A DNA stretch of 64,000 bases. It comes from Calcarisporiella thermophila CBS 279.70. Taxonomy: Eukaryota > Calcarisporiellomycota. How positions within the stretch are numbered: position 1 is the stretch's first letter; the number at the start of each line of letters is the position of its first letter. The notes under the pieces were generated by a model. That model made no database searches. It was not told the DNA's origin and saw only the letters and a list, made by a program, of their open reading frames with translations. A program made the position numbers and the translations under genes. This document shows positions 24,227 to 35,734 of the stretch, piece by piece. Location: positions 1,003,443-1,067,442 of the forward strand of contig NW_027192191.1 of the NCBI RefSeq assembly GCF_041956535.1. Direction: 5' to 3'.

Positions 24227-25373
24227 CCATGAACCCTCGCGTTTCCCTTCCAACACCGCCCCATTATTATTATTATTCAACCCTAAAGTGGTCTTAAATC
24301 ATCTTCTTTTCCTCTTGCCCCCCTCCCCCCCCTTCCCCTCACCCCCTTCTGCTGTTTACTTTGCATTCAATAAAAGTAAATCCACCAACCTACAGCCAGA
24401 CGCATCCATCCAGGGGATGCCTGAGTAGGCTAATTCTGTCTTCGGACACTTTTTGCCGATTTTGCTAAATTGCATGCTGCTGCGCGTGCCGTGAAAAAAC
24501 GAAGAAAAAAAATTCCGAAGAATTGCAAAACACACTAACCGTTTGTTTTCTCGCTTGTACCCCCGACGATCCCCGCATCGTATGCGCTCCAGCTATGCCG
24601 ATCCTTCCCCCACTTGCAGGGAAAATGGAAGCGCACATAGCCCACGCCTGCCTAACCATTGGAGCCGACACGGGCGGCGGCGAATCCCATACCTTGTGCG
24701 CTGGACGAAGGATTTCACCAGCAGCGATTTGCCCAATGCCGTCCCCCCATGCCCATGCTATATCTGGACCGGCGCCACGGCTGGTTAAGTATCCGCCTGT
24801 ATCGGAATTAAAGGGAATCTGCATCGAACAACCGTCGTGCTATTATCAATAGCATTACGAAATTAGGAGGGAGGAGGAAATTCTTCGCATTTTTCCCCCT
24901 CCCTTTCTTTTTCGGGCAGTGAGGGATGCTCCGGATTTGAGATCCTCTCCTCAAAGCTCCCCTCCCCTCTACTCTTGGACCTCTTTCCACCTTAGCTTCT
25001 CCCCTCTCTTCTCGAGGTCTTCCTTCTCCACTTCCATTCCGTTCTTTCTCTACTTTGTTTCCAGAGCGCCATTCTTGGTTTCTTAATAGTTGGGTGAATA
25101 TTGATTTCTTCCCTCCTTTTCTCCCGCTCTCCCTCCGGGTAGGTGCTTCTCTCCCCCCTCTCTCCCCCCCTTCTGTCTGTCTTTCTTTCTTTCTTTCTTT
25201 CGAGTGAAGCACCCCTCCATCCAACTCAACCTAACCTTGGCCCCACCCCTCTCTTTTTATTTTTGAAGAGGATCAATATATGGTTTATTGTCCACCACCG
25301 TTGCCGCGTAATCCTATCTCTGCATCCCCCTCTTGCCGCTTATTGACGACCCCTCAACCTTTTCAATTTGGAT
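24227..25373. other. Intergenic region between UBP6 and the cyclin-Y-like gene
   Basis: This 1.15-kb stretch has (ATT)n near 24262 and an AATAAA at 24369-24374 that suits UBP6. A GC-rich block at 24540-24790 has overlapping open frames on both strands, neither recognisable. A long CT-rich tract from 24890 to 25260 leads into the next gene and includes (CTTT)5 at 25181-25201. Confidence 0.5.
25181..25201 (+). repeat. (CTTT)5 microsatellite in the CT-rich leader of the cyclin-Y-like gene
   Basis: Five uninterrupted CTTT units plus C lie within a pyrimidine-rich stretch about 175 bp before the ATG. This is probably promoter or 5' UTR. Confidence 0.8.
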
Positions 25374-28300
25374 ATGCTTGCAGCCCCAGCTGCAGTCGTA
25401 AAGGATCGGTTATCGTCCGTGACCTCCCTCGCCGACAGGATGAGTAAAGTGGGGAAGCGAAAGTCTAGCCATGACTTGTGCACGAGCTCGAGCGGCTTCG
25501 ACAGGATAGACAAGCCGGAGAAACCTGGTGAGCTCCTCTTCCCCCTTCACATTATCACATTCCATTTCCTCGTTCCCTCTGTTGGACACTTTTGCTTACG
25601 TTATTCACATCAGCACTATTGGAAAATTGAGCTCATCCTCTTTTTTTTTTTTTTTTATTCTGCTATCCTCTGCTTTGCTGGTTGAGTTCAGCCACGTTGA
25701 GAAAGAAGGCCTCCCTACGTGACCTAGGACAGACCTTAGTACGACCCTTTGTCAGAGAGAGGCCGAAATGCCCTGAAGAGAGGGAGCAATTGGTGCTCGA
25801 GAAAAACCCCGATGTGTTCCTTAAGCCGGTCGCCCCTCCGGAGAAACATCCTCAGAGATCAGCGGCCAAAGGTAGAGTACCACCCAACCTTATTTGTAAA
25901 GCCAAATCCCAATGCCTCGTCTGACAAGCACAAAAATTAGCCCCAAAACGCTTATCCTCGCTTCGCGATTTGCGTGATCTTGTGATGCGCCCAATTAAGG
26001 ATCCAGACCACGGATCCCGATCTGAATCGAGTGTCATGCCTTTTCCCGCCTATCCTCCGCTGAAGACGACGGGGCGACCCGCGGAGACCGAGCGTCCCCC
26101 TGACGTGCCGGCGATGCCCCCGGCCCCCACCAAGGTCCCAGGTAGATAGAGCTCTCTTTGCTGCCCTGACTCTCCTCCCGAAGAGAAAGGCCCAGGTCAC
26201 TAAGCTCTCTTTTGTTGGCCAATAGCCGCCCCCAAGGCGAGAACTTCCATCCGCGACCTACGGGAGCGATTCAAGAGGGCAAGGAAGGTGTATAAATCGG
26301 AGAAAGAGAAGGCGAAAGCGGCCAAGCCAGCCAAGAGTAAATGCGCTGCTGCCCTATAGATCCCATTTATCGTGTCTCCTAATCCTCTGGTTTTGCCTTA
26401 GCTCTACCCAAGAGGAGCTCGTTTCGCTCTCTACAAGATCTCTTTGGAAAAACACGGAACGACCCGCAGGCAGGCCGCGACGGCCCCCTCACCACGGACA
26501 CCCCTCCTGCCCCGCAAGAGCCGACCAAAAACCCGTCTCCTAGGAAGTCGGACGGGAGCCCCCTGAAAGACAAGCAGGTCGAGCGGTCCACTACGGCAAG
26601 CTCAACCACCCATTCGGAGGCTGGTTCGATCGAAGCGGATCAAGGCGGCCCTCGGGTCTCTGCGCTGAAGAAAAAGAAGTCGTTTCAACTTAGTGTGGTG
26701 CCTCTGGAGGACCACGTGCCGAGCTTGCCTCCGCCGCTGCCCGAGAACAAAGCCGCCAAGCTGGAGTCCTTTCCTGCTCTGCCGTGCCCCACGGTAGCAC
26801 GGTGTGATTCGGCGGTGGATGTGGAGGATTTGGAACCGAAATGCTTGAAGTCTACCGTGCCCCCCTCCCTGCCACGCACAACGTCCTTTGAATTCGGCCT
26901 AGATCAAAGGATGCTGTCTCCTACTTCGGCGGAAGGGAAGGAGAGGGAAGAGATTGAAAAGGAATGGCGGGCCTTGGAGGCCGCATCAGAGTCCCTCACC
27001 TCGCTAAGAGGTCCCAGGGAGTGCGCGGGGCTGGTGACAGCCGGCCTCACCTGGGAAGCTGGCCTCACCGACAGGAAACAGGCGGACAAGCTTGGCCAAA
27101 ACAAGTCCATCCCCCTCGATGCTGTCGCGGCCCCCAACCAGCCAGCCCCTCCGGATACCGCGATTGGAGTCTCCGAAGCGTCCCCTTCGCTTGTGCCCTT
27201 GATGGCCATTGCACGGCAGCTTTCCTCCTCTATCGAGTTTGTCAGCGACAACAAACGTGACACCCTGGACCATCTCCTGGATAGCATGCTGAATGTGCAT
27301 CTGAGTCAACCGAATCAGCCCCATGTGGCCCATCCTTTTCCCTCCAAGGCGTCACCAGCTCCCCTAAGCGACGGTCTGCCACGCGATGAGATGAGGTCTC
27401 TCTCCCCCTCCACCTCCAGCACCCTTAGCTCGGCCTCGTTCCTCAGTGAGCCCGGGACCCTGTCTATGGTAAGGCAAGAGCCCAGTGTTCACCGATCCCT
27501 GCACCCAAGCCCCATTCTAAGTGCGGACACCGTGAAGCGAGCTACGATGGAGGAGGCCCTAGGGAAAGAGGATGTTCAAGCCATCCTGGACTGGTAAATC
27601 TAGCGCTTTTGCTTCTGGTTCTTCTCTCTGGCGATCCAACGTTGATGTTTTGATAGTGTTTCCGACCGGATCTTTGAGTCCATCTGCCACAATCACCGTA
27701 CTAAGCGCTTTAAAACCGAGCCGATTCTTAATAACAATGACACCGCTACGGTAACTTGGCCATCTACTGCCCCATTTCTTGCGACCCCCCTCCTCTTTAA
27801 CCTTGAAGGCTTCTAGGTGTTGCAGCTGCCCTATGTCAGTACCTCCAAAGAGGATATCTCGGAGATGCTCCGTGTCGTTTTCGAGTGTGGAGAGCTGGGT
27901 CCGGAGTGTGCTATCATCACCCTTGTAGGTGGCCGTGTCTTGCAGGGTAGATGCTTGTTGGCTTAAACTTTTTTTCCCTTTCTGTGGGCTATTTTCATTA
28001 GGTCTACATCGATCGCATGTGCAAGAACACGGGGGTCACGTTGCATGACGTGAACTGGATCCGAATTCTGCTTGGAGGGCTTGTGCTGGCGGTCAAGGTC
28101 TGGGATGACCATGCGGTCTATAACTGTGATTTTTGCGTCGTATTCCCGGATTTTGACGTAAAAAAAATGTAACTGGATTGGTTGGATATGTCGATGACAG
28201 TGGATTCATGTGTTGTCTTTTGTTTTTGTGGCGGGACATAGCAATGAGCTTGAACGGTGGTATATTGAAGCTCTGCAATATGACGTTGGCATCCATGTTA

Positions 28301-28498
28301 GCCTCTACACGGAGTATCGACGATGCCTTCAAGCTAGGATGGCTCAGACCGGAAGCAAATCCGTCAACTCTATGGTAAATAGGCTCGCATGCTTTGTTAT
28401 GGAATGAAGCCGCACTCACTCCGCTCCCCTCTTCTCTCTCCTCTCCCACGTAGCTCCATAACCAAGAGAAATCGTGGCCGAAGCCCGTGTTGGTTTAG
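25374..28498 (+). CDS. Cyclin-Y-like protein with a long disordered N-terminus, 794 aa
   Basis: Ten exons (25374-25527, 25692-25871, 25941-26141, 26226-26336, 26402-27593, 27657-27750, 27817-27924, 28002-28168, 28242-28374, 28454-28498) give 794 residues. The cyclin box starts near residue 613. It carries VYIDRMC, NWIRILLGGLVLAVKVWDD, NCDFCVVFPDF and NELERWYIEALQYDVGIHVSLY, a pattern that matches cyclin Y (CCNY) better than Pho80/Pcl cyclins. Cyclin Y activates PFTAIRE-type CDKs (CDK14/CDK16) in animals; the fungal partner is unknown. The first 600 residues are basic, Ser/Pro-rich and low complexity. Exons 2 to 5 each open with a related basic motif (see findings). Nine introns, all in phase; intron 1 is long (164 nt) and holds a T17 tract. 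Confidence 0.87.
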
Positions 28499-31400
28499 CT
28501 TGCTCTTGCACCCATATTCTCCTATTCCCCTTGGATGCTCGTTTCATCTAGGCTCTCTTTTGCATTCTCCTCTCCATTCAATTTAATTTTCACTCTGGTT
28601 CATAAGGGATTGGAATTCTCTTCCCGCTTTCTCCCCCTCCCCTCATCCCACATCGACTTTCACTTTGCTTTTATTTTTTCTTTTCTTCATATGCGCTTCT
28701 CATTTCTTATTTGTCTTTTCCATTTTCTTTTTTTTTTTTACCAAGTCGTGCGAGTGTATTTTTTTTTCTACTATTCTAGAGTTATAATGGCCAATGGTGC
28801 ACTATTTGGATGTTTTCTACTCTGTGCCTCCTCGCTTTTTTTTTTCCTCCTTCTCCTACACTCTCTCATCCTGTTTTCTCTTTCTAATGCCTCGTTTCTA
28901 TCGATGCTGTAATGATATGACTTTATTTTCTCATTTTGAATTGAGCTTAACGACAAAAGTATAAGTCGTGGTGCTTAAGTATTCAAACTTCGGCCTCGTT
29001 TCCCAGCTCTAAGCTGATTCCAAGCCCTACTCCCCGCCTTTCTTTTTATGTCCAAGTGAAGCCACTCTGACACGTATTGTTCCCCCCTCCCTCCCCCCAA
29101 TGAAGGGATGGGGCCTAATGAAAGCCCGAATTCGTGCGAGCAGAAGGGCTCGTCCGATTTAGGGAACTCGATACGCACCTCTGTCAAAGTCACGGCACCG
29201 TTGGGTGCTTGCGACGTCAGCATCCGATGGATCCTAACCGCCACTTTCTCTATATTTGAGAGAGGAGAGCGATAGCCAAATTTTGATAACGTGAGAATGG
29301 ACACAAAAAATTAAATGAAAGGGGCGGATTTTGAATAGGAGCAGCAACAAGCAAATGAGCCACACCCCCCTTCCCTCTTCCCCCCCCTCCCAGGGGGAAC
29401 AGACGTGGGGCACACAACGATGGAAATAGGAAAGAGATGGGCATGCGACCTCTAGGATGGGTTGTGAGGATAGACAATCTCCAACCGACTATTATGTTTG
29501 AGGGTGAAACAGCCAATTTCCGGATTATGGAAGCATCCGGTATTAAGACTTAATAGAAGCAATTTATTTGTGATGAATGAGGGGAGGGGGGGGGGGGAGG
29601 GAAGAAATTGGGCTAGACGGAGCTGGATTCTGGGGGCGCACAAGGAAATCTAAGCTTAAATGAGTAGAGAACATTTCCAAGAGAAGGTCACTTCTTCTTT
29701 AATAGAACATTATGCATCTAATAATAACTCTGTAGGCCCAACGGGACGCGTGAATGAACCATCTCCCGGCATATTGGAGGGGTGGGGGGGGGGGGCAGCG
29801 CCTTCGACAAAGCAATGTGACGGTGGTTTCAAGGGTTGAGCCCCCTCGGCCCAACTGTCTCACGTTCCAGGGTGGGAGGCGCGTTGTGCATTTTATGTTC
29901 TCCAGCATTGCTTAAAGAGACTCGCTTGGGCCTATTAGCATTATGCTATCAGATAGGCCTGTAGCCTCTGGAGGATGGCCACATGATGTGCAGTACGCTC
30001 GGGTTCCGTTCATGATATAATGTACACCCCATTGTGACAGCTACCAAAGTTAAAAAAGTTTAAAAAAATTAAAAAAACCGTTGTGCTGGGAACAAACACA
30101 GCGGCTATGCTCTGTGTTTGTTTCCAAGAGCCCTCCGAGATCCTCCCCTCCCCCCATGCCTTCCGCTATCATGTCATCGATCTCTTTGATAAAGCCGGTA
30201 AATTATTTGAATTCAAATACAGCCCTCACAGGCAGACACTGACGCAATCCTCGGGATCATGTACGCTTGTGCAACGAGGGATTAAAAAAGGGGGGGGAAA
30301 GACGGATTAGATGGATAAGATGGGGCCGGGAATGAACACAGATCAGTCCACGGGGGGGAGGGTGCCGAGGGGCCTGCGAGACCAGGAGTGGCCGTCCGCA
30401 GGGCGGTGCAGCAGGGAGGATGAAACCTGACAGGATCCGGCTGAATTAAGGAGGAAGAGGTGGGGTGGGTGAGGCGAGGGTGAACCCGAATTGTTTGTAG
30501 CTGCTTTCGGCACAGCGAGCGCAATTTGCCGAGATCAATATGACCCCACAAGGCCGGCGCTCCCACCCAGCGTCCCAAAGAGCCGCCTGCCGATTCGGAC
30601 AACCCGAACAAAAAGGAAAATGCTTATGAGGACTAGGGGCGAGGGGAAGCAGCGGCGAATCACCTCATTTTGGTCATTCAGAGCTTAACTCTCACAGGCC
30701 CAAGGGTCATTGGTGCGGGTGTTGGGCCTACTAAATTTCTAAACTTCTTTACATCGCCGGCCGGGATTTCGCCCTGACAAATCGCCTGGACGATGTCATG
30801 GCTGCGGATAGGGGGATGGAAACTTTTAGCCATGCAACCCTATACCGCTGCGTCTATGCGGGGGGGGGGGTTGGCCCCCATGACGCTGCGGCTGCCAAAC
30901 ACAGAAGCCGCGTTGCATGTGGGGCAGGGGAAAGACTAACTGCAACTAGCTTTGCATTGGGGCCACGGGCTCAATGGTCAGAGGGGGCCGGCCGGCATCC
31001 AGGGCGCGGGTGAGGGGGGGCGGCGGCCGCCACTGGGGCCAGGAATAAGACTCGGCCGGGTTTGTTTGTTAAGCACAGAGGACATCGGCGGGAAAATCAG
31101 CCACTAAACTATTCTGAGTAGAGCAGCGGGTGAGGAGTTTGTTTACACAACAAGCAAAAAAAAATTTTCGGTAACGCGAGGTGTGTTTCCAAAATTTTAA
31201 GAGCACGATAATAAAACGGAAGTTGAAATCCGCATAATGTGTGTCCGTCCAAAAGGAAAAAAGGCTTTCCACTATCCTATTTGCAATTGGGGTTGGATCA
31301 GGCCTAGGGCGATTGAGCCAATTTCACCCTTGCGAAATTAATTTCCCCCGTCTCTATACAGAAAACGGATGGGAGATGGGGGAGGGGGAGGCCTGGGCAA

Positions 31401-32273
31401 GAAAGGAAAAAGCAGCAGGACGGGGGGGGGGGGGCGAGGCCGCGAGGACGGGCCAAGAGGGGGCCGTGGGACTGCGCGCGCCCCCCGTTTGATCCGGAAA
31501 GCAAAGCCGGCACCACCAGTCAGGCAGCAAGGCCCGGAAGAACGAGCAGGGGGCCGCGCAGCTAATGAGGAGAGCCTGGCCATGAATAATGTTGCTCGGG
31601 TCGGATTGGGGGGATTTTCGTGAGTTTTGAGAAAAGTTAAAGAGATTTGCTAAAAAACTCATTAGCGTTTCACTGCCACATGGCCAGTAGCGAAGGTTTA
31701 ACCGAAACAATCTAAATATTGGGTAGGAGTCAGCATTGCGCCAACGCGATTGGTGACTTGGATTTAGGTCGGACACACGGTCCTTTGTTCTTCCTCTCCG
31801 TGCCACCCAAGCTTCGCGCGATATAAAGGCCGCCCAACCTCCACCCCCTCTCCCCCCCTTCCCCTCCCCAACTTCTTTTTCCTCCCTTCGCTCCCTTTGT
31901 TTATACTCCCCCCCCCTTCTACTCTCGTCTAGTCTAATGAGCGATAGCCTCTAACGGCAGCTCAACAGCGGTGTTTTTCTCTCTATAAACTTGGTAGGTT
32001 TCTCGCAAAACCGGAATGGCGTCCTCCCCCCCGCCCTCTGGCTTTGTTTGTTTACATTCCGCAATTGGCGACCCGGCGCTAACCTCCTTGTTTACGCTTT
32101 GCCTCCATTAGCAAATAATTCCCCCCCTTTGTAGAGGGAAGCTTGTGAATACTCTTCTAAGAAGGAGCCTCTATTTCCTCTCTTCTTTCCCCCCACTCCT
32201 ACTATATTTGCTGTATATACTCATTTTCCGTGAATAGTCTTTTTTATCTGTGGTTATATTGGACGAAAAAGGA
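28499..32273. other. Long non-coding region upstream of PMA1 with G and C homopolymers
   Basis: This 3.8-kb stretch begins with a T/C-rich 3' flank (28500-28900) and becomes GC-rich with G or C homopolymers near 29586, 29783, 30288, 30859, 31426 and 31907. Open frames of 60-150 codons appear on both strands, mainly where composition is skewed. None has a recognisable motif or spliced continuation. CCAAT lies near 31317 and ATTGG near 31750, a TATA box at 31820, and a dense CT-rich tract at 31840-31920. The downstream part is the presumed PMA1 promoter and leader. Confidence 0.55.
31820..31829 (+). promoter_or_regulatory. TATA box and CT-rich initiator of PMA1
   Basis: GATATAAAGG lies about 450 bp before the PMA1 ATG. 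About 80 bp of nearly pure pyrimidine (31840-31920) follows. TATA plus a CT tract is common in highly expressed fungal genes. The distance implies a long 5' UTR or a leader intron. Confidence 0.55.
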
Positions 32274-35018
32274 ATGTCGGAAGACAAAAAGATAGAAGAA
32301 CAACCGCACCAGACTAGCGAGGCCATCGAGGCTCAGGCCGCCGATAAGAAGGTCGGCAACGTCGAGTTCGAGGAGGTCGAGCACATCGAGCACGAGGACG
32401 ATATCCCGCCCGAGCTCGAGGAGCTGCTCCACACTGACCCCAGCAAGGGTCTGACCTCCGAGGAGGCCGCCGAGCGTCTCGCCACCTTCGGCCGCAACGA
32501 GCTTGTGGAGAAGAAGACCAATCCCATCATTAAGTTCCTCCGCTTCTTCACTGGCGCCATTGCCTACCTGATTGAAATCGCCTGTATTCTTGCCGCCGTG
32601 ACCCAGGACTGGCCCGACTTCGGTATCATCCTCGGTCTTCTCTTCGTCAATGCTCTGATCGGTTTCATTGAGGAGTCCAAGGCCGAGAGCGCCCTCGACG
32701 CCCTCAAGCAGAACCTTGCCCTCAAGTCCAAGGTGTGGCGTGATGGTAACTTGGTCGAACTCGAGTCCACCCTCCTCGTGCCCGGTGATGTGATCGTGCT
32801 CCGTCTCGGTGACATTATCCCTGCCGATGCTCGTCTCCTTGGTATTGGTGTCAACGGTGAGGCCACCGAGGGTGACCTCCACATCGACCAGTCCGCTCTC
32901 ACCGGTGAATCGCTCCCCGTCCAGAAGAACAAGGGTAGCACCGTGTACTCCTCGTCCGTCGTCAAGCAGGGTCAGCAGATGGCCGTCGTCACCAAGACCG
33001 GCAGCCGCACCTTCATCGGTCGTGCCGCTAACCTTATCTCCATCACCACCGAGGAGGGCCATTTCCAGAAGATCATCAACCGCATCGGTAACGTTCTCAT
33101 CATCATCACCGTCGTCATGGTCTTGATTCTGCTTGGCTACCTCCTTGGTATCTCGCATGCTGAGAAGCCACTCGAGTCGCTCTCCAAGATTCTCGTGCTC
33201 ACCATTGCTGCCATCCCCGTCGGTCTCCCCACTGTCATGTCCGTGACCATGGCCTTCGGTGCCAAGCAACTTGCTGCCAAGCAGGTCATTGTCAAGCGTC
33301 TTACTGCCGTTGAGGAGATGGCCTCTGTTTCCGTCCTCTGCTCCGACAAGACCGGTACCCTCACCCTCAATGAGTTGACCTTCGACGAGCCCTACCTCTG
33401 CTCCGGCTTCACCTCTGATGACATTCTCCTCTACTCTTATCTCGCCGCCGAGCCTGGAGCAAACGACCCGATCGAGTCTGCCGTCCGCCGTGCCGCTGAA
33501 GACCAGCTCGAGATCCTGAAGAACCGCCCCAGCAAGCACGAGGTTCCTGGCTACAAGGTCACCTCCTTCTTGCCCTTCAACCCCGTTACCAAGATGACCC
33601 AGGCCACCGTGGCCAACACCGCCCAGAATGAGGTCTTCAAGGTCGCCAAGGGTGCTCCTCAAGTGATCATCAAGTTGGTGGGTGGTAATGACGATGCTGT
33701 TCGCGCCGTGAACGCTCTTGCCCGCCGTGGTCTCCGTGCCCTCGGTGTTGCCCGCACTATCCCTGGTGATATTGAGAAGTACGAGCTTGTTGGTATGATT
33801 TCCCTCCTCGATCCCCCGCGTCCCGACTCTGCCCAAACCATCGCCGAGTGCGAGGCCATGGGTGTCAACGTCAAGATGATTACTGGTGATCAGCTCATCA
33901 TTGCCAAGGAAGTTGCCCAGCGTCTCGGTATGCAACGTGTCATCCTCGATGCCAACCACCTTGTGGACCCCAACAAGTCCGAGCACGAGGTAACTGAGCA
34001 CTGCCAGCGCGCCGACGGTTTCGCCCAGGTAATTCCCGAACACAAGTACCGTGTGGTCGAGCTCCTCCAGAAGAAGGGTCTCCTTGTTGGTATGACTGGT
34101 GATGGTGTGAACGATGCCCCCGCTCTCAAGAAGGCCAACGTCGGTATTGCCGTCCATGGCTGCACTGACGCCGCTCGCTCTGCTGCCGATATTGTCCTGC
34201 TTGCCCCTGGTCTTTCCACCATCGTCGACGGTATCAAGTGCTCTCGTGCCATCTTCCAGCGCATGCGTTCCTATGCCCTCTACCGTATCACCTCCACCAT
34301 CCACTTCTTGATCTTCTTCTTCTTGATCACCCTTATTGAACGCTGGGAGATGACTCCTCTGCTCCTCATTCTCATCTGCTTGTTGAACGACGCCGCCACC
34401 ATTGTGATTGCTTGGGACAATGCTCAGATCTCTCAGAAACCCGACAAGTGGCGCATTGGACAGCTCCTCATCATGTCCACCGTGTTGGGTGTGTTGCTTG
34501 CCTGCATGTCCTTTGCTCACTTCTACATTGCCCGCGACGTCTTCCAAGTCAACGGTGGCGAGCTCCAGGGTATCATGTATTTGCACATTTCCTCCTGCCC
34601 TCACTTCGTCATCTTCTCTACTCGTATCCCTGGCTACATCTGGCAGAACATGCCCTCGCTCGTCTTCTCCGTCGTCATTATCGCCACCCAAATCTTTGCC
34701 ATGTTCATGTCCATCTATGGCGCCTTCGGCTCTGGCCAGCATGTTGCGCCTATTGGTTGGGGTTGGGGTGTTGTGGTCATGGTTATCTCGTTTGTGTACA
34801 TGTTTGTCCTCGACTTCGTCAAGGTGCAGATGTTCCGTCACTGGACCTTCGAGCGCACCGTCGCCTTCCTGCCCACCGCTGGTCGCCGTGCCAAGCTCGC
34901 CAAGCGCCAGGAGGAGGCCAGGAACCGCGCCGAGGTCCGTCGCATCCGCGATAAGATCCGCAAAGCTGTGCTTGTCTCAACTGCTATCTCTGCTCTCCAA
35001 GACGCAAAGAAGCACTAA
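32274..35018 (+). CDS. PMA1: Plasma-membrane H+-ATPase (P3A-type P-type ATPase), 914 aa, intronless
   Basis: One open frame encodes 914 residues. The actuator domain has TGES (210-213). The phosphorylation site is Asp358 in CSDKTGTLT. The hinge is TGDGVNDAPALK (608-619). Ten membrane spans are expected, including GAIAYLIEIACILAAVTQDW and the M5 segment after SRAIFQRMRSYALYRI. The enzyme exports protons at the cost of ATP and energises nutrient uptake. The N-terminus is acidic. The C-terminus is very basic (GRRAKLAKRQEEARNRAEVR) and lacks the short Ser/Thr regulatory tail known from yeast Pma1. The segment STIHFLIFFFLITLIERW differs from the ascomycete form. Codon choice is strongly C-biased and there are no introns, unlike the neighbours, as expected for a very highly expressed gene. 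Start: first ATG in frame. Confidence 0.97.
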   Translation: MSEDKKIEEQPHQTSEAIEAQAADKKVGNVEFEEVEHIEHEDDIPPELEELLHTDPSKGLTSEEAAERLATFGRNELVEKKTNPIIKFLRFFTGAIAYLIEIACILAAVTQDWPDFGIILGLLFVNALIGFIEESKAESALDALKQNLALKSKVWRDGNLVELESTLLVPGDVIVLRLGDIIPADARLLGIGVNGEATEGDLHIDQSALTGESLPVQKNKGSTVYSSSVVKQGQQMAVVTKTGSRTFIGRAANLISITTEEGHFQKIINRIGNVLIIITVVMVLILLGYLLGISHAEKPLESLSKILVLTIAAIPVGLPTVMSVTMAFGAKQLAAKQVIVKRLTAVEEMASVSVLCSDKTGTLTLNELTFDEPYLCSGFTSDDILLYSYLAAEPGANDPIESAVRRAAEDQLEILKNRPSKHEVPGYKVTSFLPFNPVTKMTQATVANTAQNEVFKVAKGAPQVIIKLVGGNDDAVRAVNALARRGLRALGVARTIPGDIEKYELVGMISLLDPPRPDSAQTIAECEAMGVNVKMITGDQLIIAKEVAQRLGMQRVILDANHLVDPNKSEHEVTEHCQRADGFAQVIPEHKYRVVELLQKKGLLVGMTGDGVNDAPALKKANVGIAVHGCTDAARSAADIVLLAPGLSTIVDGIKCSRAIFQRMRSYALYRITSTIHFLIFFFLITLIERWEMTPLLLILICLLNDAATIVIAWDNAQISQKPDKWRIGQLLIMSTVLGVLLACMSFAHFYIARDVFQVNGGELQGIMYLHISSCPHFVIFSTRIPGYIWQNMPSLVFSVVIIATQIFAMFMSIYGAFGSGQHVAPIGWGWGVVVMVISFVYMFVLDFVKVQMFRHWTFERTVAFLPTAGRRAKLAKRQEEARNRAEVRRIRDKIRKAVLVSTAISALQDAKKH

Positions 35019-35734
35019 GTTAAAAATTTATAGAGGCTTAAGTGTATTCATCCATTTTTTTCCTTTTTGATTTTATAGATAAAGACCTTGTAATACCTTA
35101 TCTTTTTTTCTTTTTTTTCATTTCGCCGCTTTTGTTCTGAATCGCCTTTCATCCAAAAAAGCGAATTCACGACTCAAAAGTATCTTTTTTTTTTGTATTT
35201 TGTTTTTTTTTTTCTTTGAATACCTCCGATGAATTGAATAAACTCTTGAATAAAAGCTATGAGTTTTTTATGTCATCATAATGGTTACTTAGTGGATTTG
35301 CTACTTTAAAAATCAAAGCAACTTGGTGTCTTTCCCAATCTTCTCAGCTTAAAGCCAATTCATCCTTCAAGATTGCTCTTTAGTTTTTCAAGGATGAGAG
35401 GCATGCAAAGAGTGCTTAGCGTGAATGAGCAGATATACTGGATTTAGAAATTGGAGAATCAGAGTTTCAGAAATATCTGCAACGGTTAATATATCTTTAA
35501 AAATTTGCTAACCAAAGCAATTGTTCTCGAATACTTTTGTTTTGCTTTCTTCAACTTTTCATCCCAAATTTTATACCGAATTTATACCAACTTATAGATC
35601 TACTATGTCTTAATTTTATCTTGATTGTGGCAATTCTTTCGACTTCCGTTCCCCGTTTTATTTCTCAGTTTTGACCTTGTTTCTTGCTAAATGCTACAAT
35701 GGCAAGGTGACTTTAAAAGAGACTTCATCTTCTC
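35019..35734. other. PMA1 3' flank
   Basis: This 716-bp AT-rich stretch contains T-rich 3' UTR sequence and an AATAAA-like signal near 35239 and 35250. I see no gene. Confidence 0.5.

Noticed and set aside
24465-24852. Overlapping 110-120-codon frames on opposite strands in a GC-rich block
   Set aside because: Neither has a recognisable motif, a spliced partner or a promoter. Both are open because of local GC-rich composition.
30282-31806. Several 60-150-codon frames in the region upstream of PMA1
   Set aside because: They lie in G/C homopolymer-rich DNA, overlap one another on both strands, and have Pro/Gly/Arg-skewed products without motifs.
32244-34841. An 865-codon open frame antisense to PMA1
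   Set aside because: It mirrors the strongly C-biased codon usage of PMA1. Its product is an Asp/Gly/Glu/Leu-rich, low-complexity sequence with no domain.
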